A program made the translations under genes and the position numbers. DNA of 64,000 bases from Candidatus Defluviilinea proxima (GTDB lineage: Bacteria > Chloroflexota > Anaerolineae > Anaerolineales > Villigracilaceae). A model generated the notes under the pieces. That model was given only the letters and a program-made list of their open reading frames with translations. It ran no database searches and had not been told where the DNA came from. Location of the stretch: positions 1,813,501 through 1,877,500 of the forward strand of contig JADKIW010000001.1 in NCBI GenBank assembly GCA_016721115.1, written 5' to 3'. Positions 15,448 to 22,863 of this stretch are shown here, in pieces; the first letter of the stretch is position 1, and every line of letters begins with the position of its first letter.

Positions 15448-16842
15448 ATGAAACAGCTCGACCCACAAACCGCAAGACAAACGATTTTGAAACGCACGCC
15501 GCCCGATGAATTCCCCGTGAGCGAACGCGTGATGGATAACATCGAAAAACTTTTCGGTGAAAGATTAACCGCCGAAGCAGCCGTGACACGCATCTTGAAA
15601 GACGTGCGGACCAACGGAGACTCCGCGCTGCAAAACTGGACAAAGCGCCTCGATTCGATCGACCGAAAGCCTGCTCCCGTTTCGAAAGAACTGATCCAAT
15701 CTGCATTAGAGTCCATCTCACCTGCCGAACGTGATGCGCTCGAAAAAGCCGCCGCCCGCGTGGAAGCCTTCCACAAAAAACAACCGCTGACCTCATGGTT
15801 CACCAATGAACTTGGCGGCACGCTCGGGCAGATCATCCGTCCGATTCAACGTGTGGGTTTATACGTTCCTGGCGGCACTGCTCCCTTGCCTTCGACAGTC
15901 TTGATGAGCGCCATCCCTGCAAGAGTAGCAGGCGTTAAAGAAATTGCGGTTGTAACTCCTCCAATGAAAATGCAGAAGGCAGAAGGCACGCAAAGCGTGC
16001 AGAATCAAAATTCATCATTCGACATTCCGCATTCTTCATTTATTCCCCCGATCATTCTTGCCGCCTGCGCCGTCGCTGGCGTGGACGAGGTCTATCCCTT
16101 TGGTGGGGCGCAGGCAATTGCCGCATTGGCTTACGGCACCGAAACCATCCGCCCTGTTGACAAGATCTTCGGCCCTGGTAACTTATTCGTCACCCTCGCC
16201 AAGCGACAAGTCTATGGCGTCGTTGGCATTGACGGACTCGCTGGCCCAACTGAGACAGTTGTCATTGCTGATGACTCTGCCAACCCCAGTTGGGTCGCGG
16301 CGGATCTGCTTGCCCAAGCCGAACATGATCTCTTAGCATCTGCCATTCTCCTCACTCCCTCGCAAACCTTAATTGAAAAAGTCCAAGCCGAAGTCTCCAA
16401 ACAGATCGAAGACCGCGGACGTGCCGACATCATCGTTGCGTCGCTTGAAAACCGTGGCGGCGCTGTGCTCACTCGTGACCTTGACGAAGCCATTCAAATT
16501 GCTAACGAATACGCCCCTGAACACTTGGGCTTGTCTGTCAGTGAACCGTGGCGCTGGGTCGAAAAAGTGACCAATGCAGGCGGTGTCTTCATGGGCGAGC
16601 ACTCCTTTGAAGTATTGGGAGATTACCTCGCAGGTCCCAGCCACGTCATGCCGACAGGCGGCTCTGCGCGATTTGCCTCTCCGCTCAATGTGTGGGACTT
16701 TGTGAAAATCGTCAGTCTTGTTGCACTTGATGGAAAGACGGCGCAAGAGGTAGGTCCTATTGCCGCCACCCTCGCCCAGTCCGAAGGATTGGATGCACAT
16801 GCCAATGCGGCTTTAATGCGGACGATGGACAATGGACGGTAG
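15448..16842 (+). CDS. hisD: Histidinol dehydrogenase
   Basis: Zinc enzyme oxidising L-histidinol to histidine with two NAD+. 464 residues, about 30 more than usual. Family signatures: YVPGGTAPLPSTVLM, DGLAGPTETVVIADDSANP, and EHLGLSVSEPW to the PSHVMPTGG segment. The extra length is a repeat-derived insertion at residues about 174-199 (QNQNSSFDIPHSSF) between VVTPP and IILAACAVAGVDEVY, a surface region in relatives. The last seven residues (TMDNGR and stop) come from a second repeat family. It starts 2 bases after hisG stops. Confidence 0.97.
   Translation: MKQLDPQTARQTILKRTPPDEFPVSERVMDNIEKLFGERLTAEAAVTRILKDVRTNGDSALQNWTKRLDSIDRKPAPVSKELIQSALESISPAERDALEKAAARVEAFHKKQPLTSWFTNELGGTLGQIIRPIQRVGLYVPGGTAPLPSTVLMSAIPARVAGVKEIAVVTPPMKMQKAEGTQSVQNQNSSFDIPHSSFIPPIILAACAVAGVDEVYPFGGAQAIAALAYGTETIRPVDKIFGPGNLFVTLAKRQVYGVVGIDGLAGPTETVVIADDSANPSWVAADLLAQAEHDLLASAILLTPSQTLIEKVQAEVSKQIEDRGRADIIVASLENRGGAVLTRDLDEAIQIANEYAPEHLGLSVSEPWRWVEKVTNAGGVFMGEHSFEVLGDYLAGPSHVMPTGGSARFASPLNVWDFVKIVSLVALDGKTAQEVGPIAATLAQSEGLDAHANAALMRTMDNGR
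15966..16047. repeat. Palindromic low-complexity repeat inside hisD
   Basis: Left part is ATGCAGAAGGCAGAAGG, middle is a small hairpin GCACG-CAAAG-CGTGC, right part is TTCATCATTC and GCATTCTTCATT. Same sequence type as in carB. It adds about 26 residues in frame. Confidence 0.75.
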
Positions 16843-16888
16843 ACCATCGAAGACCTTTCATCGTCCACCGTCCATTGTCCATGGTCAG
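16819..16888. repeat. Palindromic repeat, GACCATNGACGATGG family, copy 2
   Basis: GGACGATGGACAATGGACGGT and ACCGTCCATTGTCCATGGTC arms. The left arm supplies the final codons and the stop of hisD. Confidence 0.8.
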
Positions 16889-16896
16889 GAACAATC

Positions 16897-18024
16897 ATGA
16901 AAATCCGTAAACACCTCGAATCCCTACCTCCATACACTCCCATCGAACCCTTCGAAGTCCTCTCCGAACGGATCGGTCGCGCTCCCTCCGAGATCATCAA
17001 ACTGGATGCGAACGAAAATCCATACGGCCCGTTGCCTGTTGTCCGTGAAACTTTGGCAAACATGGAATTCCCTCACATCTATCCCGACCCTGAAAGTCGC
17101 ACGTTGCGTAAGTCCCTGGCGAAGTTCACCGGCGTGGACGAGGAATATCTCATGGCAGGGCAAGGCGCAGACGAATTGATCGACCTACTCATGCGTGTCT
17201 TCCTTGAGCCAGAGGATTGTCTCTTGTCCTGTCCGCCCACGTTTGGTATGTACTCGTTCGACGGCGAACTCAATGCCGCACGCGTGATCGAAGTTCCGCG
17301 CAACCCAGATTTTTCGCTGGACATGGACGCCATCTGTAAAGCAGTAGAAACGTATCAGCCGAAATTATTCTTCATCACATCGCCCAACAACCCCGATGGC
17401 TCTGTAATCCCTCCTGAGACAATGGATGAGTTATTATCCTTGCCGACCATGATCGTGCTCGACGAAGCCTATATTGAATTTGCTGATGATGCCCTGGGTG
17501 CAAAGTTAAGTCGCATCCGCGAAGTGCCTGCACGTGAGAATTTGATTGTGTTACGCACATTCAGCAAATGGGCGGGGTTGGCAGGCTTGCGTGTTGGATA
17601 TGGTGCCTTCCCTAAATGGCTCATGCCCACGTTATGGAAATCGAAACAGCCGTATAACGTCAACGTGGCCGCAAGTGTCGCAGCGCAGGTTTCACTGGAA
17701 CATAAAGATGAGTTGAAGAAGTACGTTGACTTGTTGAAGACCGAGCGTGAACGGTTGTATGAAGACCTGCACGATATTCCGTACTTGAAACCCTATCCCA
17801 CCCGCTCGAACTTTATCTTGTGCCGAGTCGTTGACAAGGATGCCGTGCAACTCAAAAAGGATTTGGCTGAGAAACATGGGATCTTTATTCGCTATTTCAA
17901 TAAGTCAGGGTTGAAGGATTGCATCCGCATCAGTGTGGGACGTCCGCAGGATACGGATAAGTTGTTGGAAGCGTTGAAATTCCTCGCTGAGCGGAGTGAG
18001 GACAGTTCTACCGTCCGAACGTAG
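16897..18024 (+). CDS. hisC: Histidinol-phosphate aminotransferase
   Basis: PLP enzyme converting imidazole-acetol phosphate and glutamate to histidinol phosphate. 375 residues. Seen: LDANENPYGP at the N-terminus, TSPNNPDGSVI, DEAYIEFA, and RTFSKWAGLAGLRVGYG with the PLP-binding Lys. The C-terminal 12-13 residues (ERSEDSSTVRT) are encoded by the left arm of a palindromic repeat that runs on to 18112, so the stop codon lies inside the repeat. Confidence 0.97.
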   Translation: MKIRKHLESLPPYTPIEPFEVLSERIGRAPSEIIKLDANENPYGPLPVVRETLANMEFPHIYPDPESRTLRKSLAKFTGVDEEYLMAGQGADELIDLLMRVFLEPEDCLLSCPPTFGMYSFDGELNAARVIEVPRNPDFSLDMDAICKAVETYQPKLFFITSPNNPDGSVIPPETMDELLSLPTMIVLDEAYIEFADDALGAKLSRIREVPARENLIVLRTFSKWAGLAGLRVGYGAFPKWLMPTLWKSKQPYNVNVAASVAAQVSLEHKDELKKYVDLLKTERERLYEDLHDIPYLKPYPTRSNFILCRVVDKDAVQLKKDLAEKHGIFIRYFNKSGLKDCIRISVGRPQDTDKLLEALKFLAERSEDSSTVRT

Positions 18025-18112
18025 TCGAAGCGTAGACTGGAAAGAAGTTAGTCTTGTAACTGTCCTTCGACTACGTGGCGCGAAGATCACGCGCCACTCC
18101 GCTCAGGACGGA
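17984..18112. repeat. Palindromic repeat, CCTGAGCGGAGTG family, at the hisC end
   Basis: TGAGCGGAGTG at about 17987-17997 is matched by CACTCCGCTCA near 18096-18106. Inner arms are CGTAGTCGAAG and CTTCGACTACG. A related element separates lysY and lysZ at 28227-28354. The left arm codes for the HisC C-terminus. Confidence 0.8.
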
Positions 18113-18129
18113 ATAATTAAGGAGAAAAT

Positions 18130-18717
18130 ATGCGAACCGCAGAAATATCAAGACAAACAAACGAAACACAGATCGAGATTAAACTGGATTTGGATGGCAC
18201 GGGCAAACACGAGATTTCCACAGGCGTTGGCTTTCTTGATCACATGCTGACCCACCTCGCCGTGCATGGACTGTTCGACCTCACCGTCAAAGCACAAGGC
18301 GATTTGCACATTGACGTTCACCATACAGTGGAAGATGTGGCGCTGGCGTTGGGTCAAGCCTTCGATAAGGCATTGGGCGACCGCAAGGGAATTGTCCGCA
18401 TGGGAGATTGCTTCGCACCGATGGATGAAACATTGGCACACGTGGCGATTGACCTGTCAGGTCGTCCGTATGCGGTGATTCAAGCAGACTGGCATACGCC
18501 GTATGTGGGAAACATCCCGACCACGTTGTTTCCACATTTCTTTGAGTCGTTTGCTGTGACTTCACGATGTAATCTCCATGCTCGCGTGTTATATGGGCGT
18601 GATGACCATCACCAAGCCGAGGCATTGTTCAAAGCCTGGGCACGTGCACTAGATGCGGCAACGCAGTTTGACCCGAGACGTGGAGGAAGCATACCGTCTA
18701 CAAAAGGAACATTGTAA
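18130..18717 (+). CDS. hisB: Imidazoleglycerol-phosphate dehydratase
   Basis: Manganese enzyme dehydrating imidazole-glycerol phosphate. 195 residues, the monofunctional form without a phosphatase domain. Metal-binding histidine clusters: GFLDHML, HIDVHHTVEDV and DDHHQAEALFKAWARAL. AAGGAGAAAAT precedes the ATG. A histidinol-phosphate phosphatase is not found in the operon, so it must be encoded elsewhere. Confidence 0.97.
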   Translation: MRTAEISRQTNETQIEIKLDLDGTGKHEISTGVGFLDHMLTHLAVHGLFDLTVKAQGDLHIDVHHTVEDVALALGQAFDKALGDRKGIVRMGDCFAPMDETLAHVAIDLSGRPYAVIQADWHTPYVGNIPTTLFPHFFESFAVTSRCNLHARVLYGRDDHHQAEALFKAWARALDAATQFDPRRGGSIPSTKGTL

Positions 18718-18719
18718 AA

Positions 18720-18777
18720 CGGGACGATAGACCATAGACCGTTGACCATCGTCTATCGTCCACGGTTTATGGTCAAG
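18720..18777. repeat. Palindromic repeat, GACCATNGACGATGG family, copy 3
   Basis: GGACGATAGACCATAGACCG and CGTCTATCGTCCACGG with GACCAT and ATGGTC arms, filling the hisB-hisH gap. Confidence 0.75.
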
Positions 18778-18790
18778 GATTGGAGTATTT

Positions 18791-19405
18791 ATGAAAGATA
18801 TTATCTTGATTGACGCAGGCACAGGCAACCTCCGCTCGGTGCAAAAGGCGTTGGAATCTGTCGGTGCGAAGGTGGAAAGAACTGACGACCCGGGTAAAGT
18901 TTTATCGGCGAAGAAGGTTGTGTTGCCTGGTGTGGGTGCGTTCGGTGATTTTATGTCGGGCATGAAGGCGAAAGGACTCGATACAGCTGTAAAGCAAATT
19001 GTCGAACGAAATGTGCCGATGTTGGGAATCTGCGTTGGGATGCAAGCCTTGTTCGAGATCGGCGAAGAGATGGGCGAGCACGAAGGCTTGGGGCTGTTGA
19101 AAGGCACAGTCGTGCGGTTTGCTGATTCGCTATCAGTGAAGGTTCCGCATACGGGGTGGAATCAAGTTCGAGTTAAGAAAGACGCGCTGTTGTTTCGTCA
19201 GGTGAATGATGGGGCGTATGTCTATTTCAATCACTCGTATTACTGTCAGGCGAGCGATCACACAGATGTGATTGCCGAAGTGGATTACGGCATTCGATAT
19301 GCGTGTTCGGTGAGACGTGAAAATGTGTTTGGCGTGCAGTTCCATCCTGAAAAGAGTCAGGCGGTGGGTTTGCAGATATTGAAAAATTTTGTGGAGGCGG
19401 CATGA
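18791..19405 (+). CDS. hisH: Imidazole glycerol phosphate synthase, glutamine amidotransferase subunit
   Basis: Hydrolyses glutamine and passes ammonia to HisF. 204 residues. Catalytic Cys in LGICVGMQALF, and the His and Glu in VQFHPEKSQ. GGAG precedes the ATG. The stop overlaps the hisA start (ATGA), indicating translational coupling. Confidence 0.97.
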   Translation: MKDIILIDAGTGNLRSVQKALESVGAKVERTDDPGKVLSAKKVVLPGVGAFGDFMSGMKAKGLDTAVKQIVERNVPMLGICVGMQALFEIGEEMGEHEGLGLLKGTVVRFADSLSVKVPHTGWNQVRVKKDALLFRQVNDGAYVYFNHSYYCQASDHTDVIAEVDYGIRYACSVRRENVFGVQFHPEKSQAVGLQILKNFVEAA

Positions 19406-20118
19406 GCTTCACGATCTATCCCGCGATTGACTTGCGCGGCGGCAAAGTGGTGCGATTGAAAGAAGGCGACCCCGCGCGGATGACATCGTACAGCGATGAC
19501 CCTGCCGAAACGGCGCGTCGTTGGCTCGATGCGGGCGCGCAGTGGCTGCATGTGGTGAACCTCGATGGCGCGTTCGGCGAAGGCGATAATGCGAACCGCA
19601 AAGCGCTCGAATCGATTTTGAAGTGTGGTGCGCGTGTGCAGTTTGGCGGCGGGATGCGTTCGCTCGACGCGATTGCGGATGTGTTGGAATTAGGCGTGAC
19701 GCGCGCAATACTCGGGACGATTGCGATCGAACACCCCGACGTGGTTGCGGATGCGTTGACTCGATTCGGTGCAGAACGAATTGCTGTGGGGATCGATGCG
19801 CGTGATGGACTCGTCCGCACGCGGGGATGGAAAGATAACAGCGGCGTGAAGGCTACCGACCTTGCGCTTCAAATGCGGACTTTGGGCCTGCGTACTGTTA
19901 TCTTTACAGATGTCAGCCGCGACGGTTTGGGTAGCGGGTTGAACATTCCGTCCACGCGCGAGTTGGCTGAAGTGAGCGGACTCGATGTTATCGCTTCAGG
20001 CGGCGTGCATACGATTGACGATGTCATTGCGGCGAAAGAGGCTGGGCTTGCAGGTTCGATCATTGGTCGCGCGTTGTATGATGGGACGGTTGAGTTAGAA
20101 AAAGCGTTGCAAGTTTAA
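19402..20118 (+). CDS. hisA: ProFAR isomerase
   Basis: TIM-barrel isomerase of the fourth histidine step. 238 residues. Catalytic Asp residues in YPAIDLRGGKVVRL and FTDVSRDGLGSGLN; phosphate-binding loops in GGGMRSLDAI and ASGGVHTIDDV. Overlaps hisH by four bases. Confidence 0.97.
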   Translation: MSFTIYPAIDLRGGKVVRLKEGDPARMTSYSDDPAETARRWLDAGAQWLHVVNLDGAFGEGDNANRKALESILKCGARVQFGGGMRSLDAIADVLELGVTRAILGTIAIEHPDVVADALTRFGAERIAVGIDARDGLVRTRGWKDNSGVKATDLALQMRTLGLRTVIFTDVSRDGLGSGLNIPSTRELAEVSGLDVIASGGVHTIDDVIAAKEAGLAGSIIGRALYDGTVELEKALQV

Positions 20119-20188
20119 AGGTTGAAACGTTGGAAGGTTTGTGCTCTTAACGTGTAAACGTTCCAACCTGCAACCTTCGAACGATTGG
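20117..20188. repeat. Palindromic repeat between hisA and hisF
   Basis: AGGTTGAAACGTTGGAAGGTT and AACGTTCCAACCTGCAACCTT form the arms. A smaller AACGTTTGAACGTTCAAACGTT palindrome is in the next gap. Confidence 0.7.
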
Positions 20189-20195
20189 AGTCTTT

Positions 20196-20951
20196 ATGTT
20201 AGCAAAACGAATCATTCCTTGTTTGGATATCAAAGATGGACGTGTAGTAAAAGGCGTAAACTTTGTGAATCTGCGCGATGCAGGTGATCCTGTGGAGCAG
20301 GCGCGACTTTACGATGAACAAGGCGCGGACGAGTTGGTCTTCCTCGATATTTCCGCCACACATGAAGGACGCAAGACAACTCTTGAGTTAGTGAGCCGAG
20401 TTGCTGAGACTGTATTCATGCCTCTTGCTGTCGGTGGTGGAATCCGTGAAGTGGACGATATGCGGAATCTCCTGCTTGCTGGCGCGGACAAGGTCAGCGT
20501 CAACTCGGCGGCGGTGAAGCGACCTGAGGTAATTTCTGAAGGCGCATCCCGTTTTGGTGCACAGTGCATCGTTTTGGCAATTGACGCACGCAGGAAAGGT
20601 TCCAGTTGGGAAGTCTATGTCGCTGGCGGGCGGACTCCGACGGGCATCGATGCGGTCGAATGGGCAGTCCGTGGCGTGGAGTTGGGTGCAGGTGAGATCC
20701 TGCTCACAAGCATGGATGCGGACGGTACGCTCGCAGGTTATGATATTGAGTTGACGCGCATCATCTCTGACATGGTGTCTGTGCCTGTCATCGCTTCAGG
20801 CGGTGCAGGGACAATGTCGCACTTTACAGAAGTCCTTACCAAAGGTAATGCTGATGCGGCGCTGGCAGCATCATTGTTCCATGATGGGAAGTTGAAGATC
20901 GCGGACTTGAAGCAGGAATTGCAGAGTCAGGGTGTACCGGTTCGGTTATAA
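20196..20951 (+). CDS. hisF: Imidazole glycerol phosphate synthase, cyclase subunit
   Basis: Cyclises PRFAR with HisH-derived ammonia to imidazole-glycerol phosphate and AICAR. 251 residues. Catalytic Asp pair in IPCLDIKDGRVVKG and VLAIDARRKG; phosphate loops in AVGGGIREV and IASGGAGTMSHF. GGAGTCTTT precedes the ATG. Confidence 0.98.
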   Translation: MLAKRIIPCLDIKDGRVVKGVNFVNLRDAGDPVEQARLYDEQGADELVFLDISATHEGRKTTLELVSRVAETVFMPLAVGGGIREVDDMRNLLLAGADKVSVNSAAVKRPEVISEGASRFGAQCIVLAIDARRKGSSWEVYVAGGRTPTGIDAVEWAVRGVELGAGEILLTSMDADGTLAGYDIELTRIISDMVSVPVIASGGAGTMSHFTEVLTKGNADAALAASLFHDGKLKIADLKQELQSQGVPVRL

Positions 20952-20981
20952 CGTTGTAACGTTTGAACGTTCAAACGTTGG
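20950..20981. repeat. Short palindrome between hisF and hisI
   Basis: AACGTTTGAACGTTCAAACGTT, a near-perfect palindrome, followed by the hisI ribosome-binding site. Confidence 0.65.
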
Positions 20982-20988
20982 AGAAAAT

Positions 20989-21321
20989 ATGAAAGTATCA
21001 AACTCTGAGATTAAATATGACGCCAACGGACTTGTCCCTGCCATTGTGCAGGATGCAGAGACAAAAGAAGTGTTGATGATGGCGTGGATGAACGCCGAGT
21101 CCCTGCGGTTGACCGTCGAAACAGGCGAGACAGTGTTCTGGTCACGCAGCCGAGGCGAGCTGTGGCACAAAGGCGCGACTTCAGGGAATACTCAAAAAGT
21201 TGTCGAAGTCCGCGTGGATTGTGACGCGGATACGTTGTTGGTGTTGGTTAATCCCGCTGGGCCTGCATGTCATACTGGCGAAAGAACCTGCTTCTATCGT
21301 GAGTTGGGCAAAGAGTTCTAA
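20989..21321 (+). CDS. hisI: Phosphoribosyl-AMP cyclohydrolase
   Basis: Zinc enzyme opening the purine ring of PR-AMP. 110 residues, not fused to hisE. Seen: MMAWMNAESLRLTVETGETVFWSRS split over the core, the Asp cluster DCDADTLL, and the zinc Cys motif GPACHTGERTCFY. The start at 20989 is chosen for GGAGAA just upstream; a longer frame reads through the hisF end and the repeat. Confidence 0.96.
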   Translation: MKVSNSEIKYDANGLVPAIVQDAETKEVLMMAWMNAESLRLTVETGETVFWSRSRGELWHKGATSGNTQKVVEVRVDCDADTLLVLVNPAGPACHTGERTCFYRELGKEF

Positions 21322-21381
21322 CCACGGAGACACGAAGGCACGGAGAAATTAAAACTCAGTGTCTCCGTGACTCCGTGGTTC
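21320..21381. repeat. Palindromic repeat, CCACGGAG family, between hisI and hisE
   Basis: AACCACGGAGACACGAAGG and TGTCTCCGTGACTCCGTGGTT arms. It begins at the hisI stop codon itself (TAACCACGG). Confidence 0.75.
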
Positions 21382-21407
21382 AGGTTTTGAATTATGGAGA
21401 ATTGAAA

Positions 21408-21686
21408 ATGGATATTCAATGGTTGTTTGATGTGATCGAAGATCGGAAAAAGAATCCCTCTGAGAAATCGTATACAACAAGTCTGTTCAATGATGGCTTG
21501 CCGAAGATCGCGCAGAAAGTGGGGGAGGAGGGGACGGAGGTCGTTGTTGCCGCATTGGCACAAGAAGATCAACGTCTTATCGAAGAAGTAGCGGACCTCA
21601 CGTTCCACACCCTTGTTCTACTCTCCGCGCGTGGATTGACTCCCGCTGATGTGGTCGCTGAATTGGAGAAGAGGCATCGGAAATAG
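21408..21686 (+). CDS. hisE: Phosphoribosyl-ATP pyrophosphatase
   Basis: Second histidine step, hydrolysing PR-ATP to PR-AMP. 92 residues of the MazG-like helical fold. Family core: EKSYTTSLFNDGLPKIAQKV, then GEEGTEVVVAAL, with the Glu pairs that bind Mg. Start at 21408 after GGAGAATTGAAA; an upstream ATG at 21375 lies in the repeat. Last gene of the operon. Confidence 0.95.
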   Translation: MDIQWLFDVIEDRKKNPSEKSYTTSLFNDGLPKIAQKVGEEGTEVVVAALAQEDQRLIEEVADLTFHTLVLLSARGLTPADVVAELEKRHRK

Positions 21687-21747
21687 CGGATGGCTATCTC
21701 AGCGATTCACGTGATGTATTAAAAAACGAGCATCCATGATATCTATT

Positions 21748-22476
21748 TCATTTGGGAGAAAAATAATCTAGCAAGTTGCGAAGTAAAGAATTCCTTTTTG
21801 CGTTCTTTCGATGTGGTAAGGGTTCTAATATCTTCGACTCACCTAATTCCACCTGAAGTCGATGCCGAATATAACTGTCAGGATGCTTTCTTGCAATTTG
21901 AATCGCTTCTCCTACCAGTGGTGCAAGATGTTCGGGGTATTGTTGCGAATCAAGTACCAATTTTGAAATAAGGCTTCTCCGAACATCGATGTTACGGTTG
22001 GAAACGAACTCTTGTAAATATATAGATCGTTTGCGAACACGAATATCCTTTAGATCATCTTCTCCCTTGGGGATTCCTCCTAATACCCAATATAAAGCAT
22101 TAATAGCGCCAGCCTTTTCGTAATTAGTGCCAGTAGAGACGAGGTTAAGAAGTGCCTCACTTGCACGTCTTCTTCCAAATATCCTGATACATGGATTTAC
22201 AAAATCACGGTTATAACTTGGGTCTTCTTCGTAAACTGCTGCCCGAACCAGAGGTATAAAAAAATCGTCGGGGAGAGTGTCAACCCTTTCACAAAGAAGC
22301 TGGACAAACCATTTCTTTCTGACATTACTTAGAGCTTTTATGAGCCATCTAGTATCCTCTGTTGAAAGTGTCGCCATTGCTTGCAAAGCCGCAGGCACAA
22401 ATTGCTCTATCACTTTCATGGGGTGGGGGCCACGACTGGCTTTCAAATACTGTTTGTAATAATCATCCCAGATCAC
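21748..22476 (-). CDS. HEAT-repeat-like protein of unknown function
   Basis: 242 residues, nearly all helix, with repeating pairs such as RRASEALLNLVSTGTNYEKAG and NIDVRRSLISKLVLDSQQYPE, typical of HEAT/ARM solenoids. No enzymatic motif. Probably a protein-binding scaffold. It is convergent with hisE and A+T-richer than the his and arg genes on either side. Its promoter is at 22498-22526. Confidence 0.75.
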   Translation of the reverse strand: MIWDDYYKQYLKASRGPHPMKVIEQFVPAALQAMATLSTEDTRWLIKALSNVRKKWFVQLLCERVDTLPDDFFIPLVRAAVYEEDPSYNRDFVNPCIRIFGRRRASEALLNLVSTGTNYEKAGAINALYWVLGGIPKGEDDLKDIRVRKRSIYLQEFVSNRNIDVRRSLISKLVLDSQQYPEHLAPLVGEAIQIARKHPDSYIRHRLQVELGESKILEPLPHRKNAKRNSLLRNLLDYFSPK

Positions 22477-22497
22477 AATGAATTATCCTTAGTAGAT

Positions 22498-22526
22498 ATT
22501 ATAGAGTCGTTTCTACAAAAAAAACA
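22498..22526 (-). promoter_or_regulatory. Promoter for the HEAT-like gene
   Basis: Minus strand: TATAAT (22503-22498) with a weak TGTTTT 17 bases upstream. The gene starts about 20 bases later. Confidence 0.55.
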
Positions 22527-22582
22527 TAACAATTCCTGTATTACCCGTTTGGGTAATATTCAAGGGTAGTTTTTCAAAATCA

Positions 22583-22610
22583 TTGACACATTTTGTATTT
22601 CAGGTAGAAT
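22583..22610 (+). promoter_or_regulatory. Promoter of the arg/LysW operon
   Basis: TTGACA (22583-22588), 16-base spacer, TAGAAT (22605-22610). Transcription is expected to start about 22618, three bases before the leader ATG. Confidence 0.85.
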
Positions 22611-22620
22611 TTCGCCCAAC

Positions 22621-22698
22621 ATGTCTGCAATAGTTGCATTGCGCCGTACACGTCGTCCGAAGCCGACTTCTCATAACGAGAAGGTTGGGTCTTTTTAG
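22621..22698 (+). CDS. Arg operon leader peptide
   Basis: A 25-codon ORF starting ATG TCT GCA and ending TAG. Residues 8-12 are Arg-Arg-Thr-Arg-Arg (CGC CGT ACA CGT CGT, 22642-22656). It begins 10 bases after the -10 box, without a Shine-Dalgarno, and the bases before the ATG (CCCAAC) are the same as before the his leader. Slow decoding of the Arg codons when charged tRNA-Arg is scarce would stall the ribosome and favour readthrough into argG. Confidence 0.82.
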   Translation: MSAIVALRRTRRPKPTSHNEKVGSF

Positions 22699-22767
22699 TT
22701 TGGATGACGGAGTAAATGCGAACGCGCACTGCACTACGCTAATCCACACAAACAGCCCGCCTTCTCG
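22667..22767 (+). promoter_or_regulatory. Arg attenuator: protector hairpin and antiterminator
   Basis: CTTCTC (22667-22672) pairs with GAGAAG (22678-22683). CGAGAAGG (22677-22684) can instead pair over 8 bp with CCTTCTCG (22760-22767), which overlaps the terminator's 5' arm and loop. A ribosome stalled on the Arg codons covers the first arm and frees CGAGAAGG. A ribosome that reaches the TAG at 22696 covers CGAGAAGG and lets the terminator form. Confidence 0.8.
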
Positions 22768-22780
22768 GCGGGCTGTTTTT
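22752..22780 (+). terminator. Arg attenuator terminator
   Basis: ACAGCCCGCC (22752-22761), loop TTCTC, GGCGGGCTGT (22767-22776), followed by TTTT and more T-rich sequence. A 10-bp perfect stem located 84 bases before argG. Confidence 0.9.
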
Positions 22781-22863
22781 ATTTTCCATTTTTCCACATC
22801 CGTTCCTTTTCTTTTGGAAAAGGGTTAGGATGAAGGAGAACATACATCAAAAGGAGCAAGGAA

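Noticed and set aside
22600..22828. Minus- and plus-strand small ORFs across the argG leader
   Set aside because: They cross the terminator stem and lack ribosome-binding sites. The Arg-rich leader ORF explains the region better.
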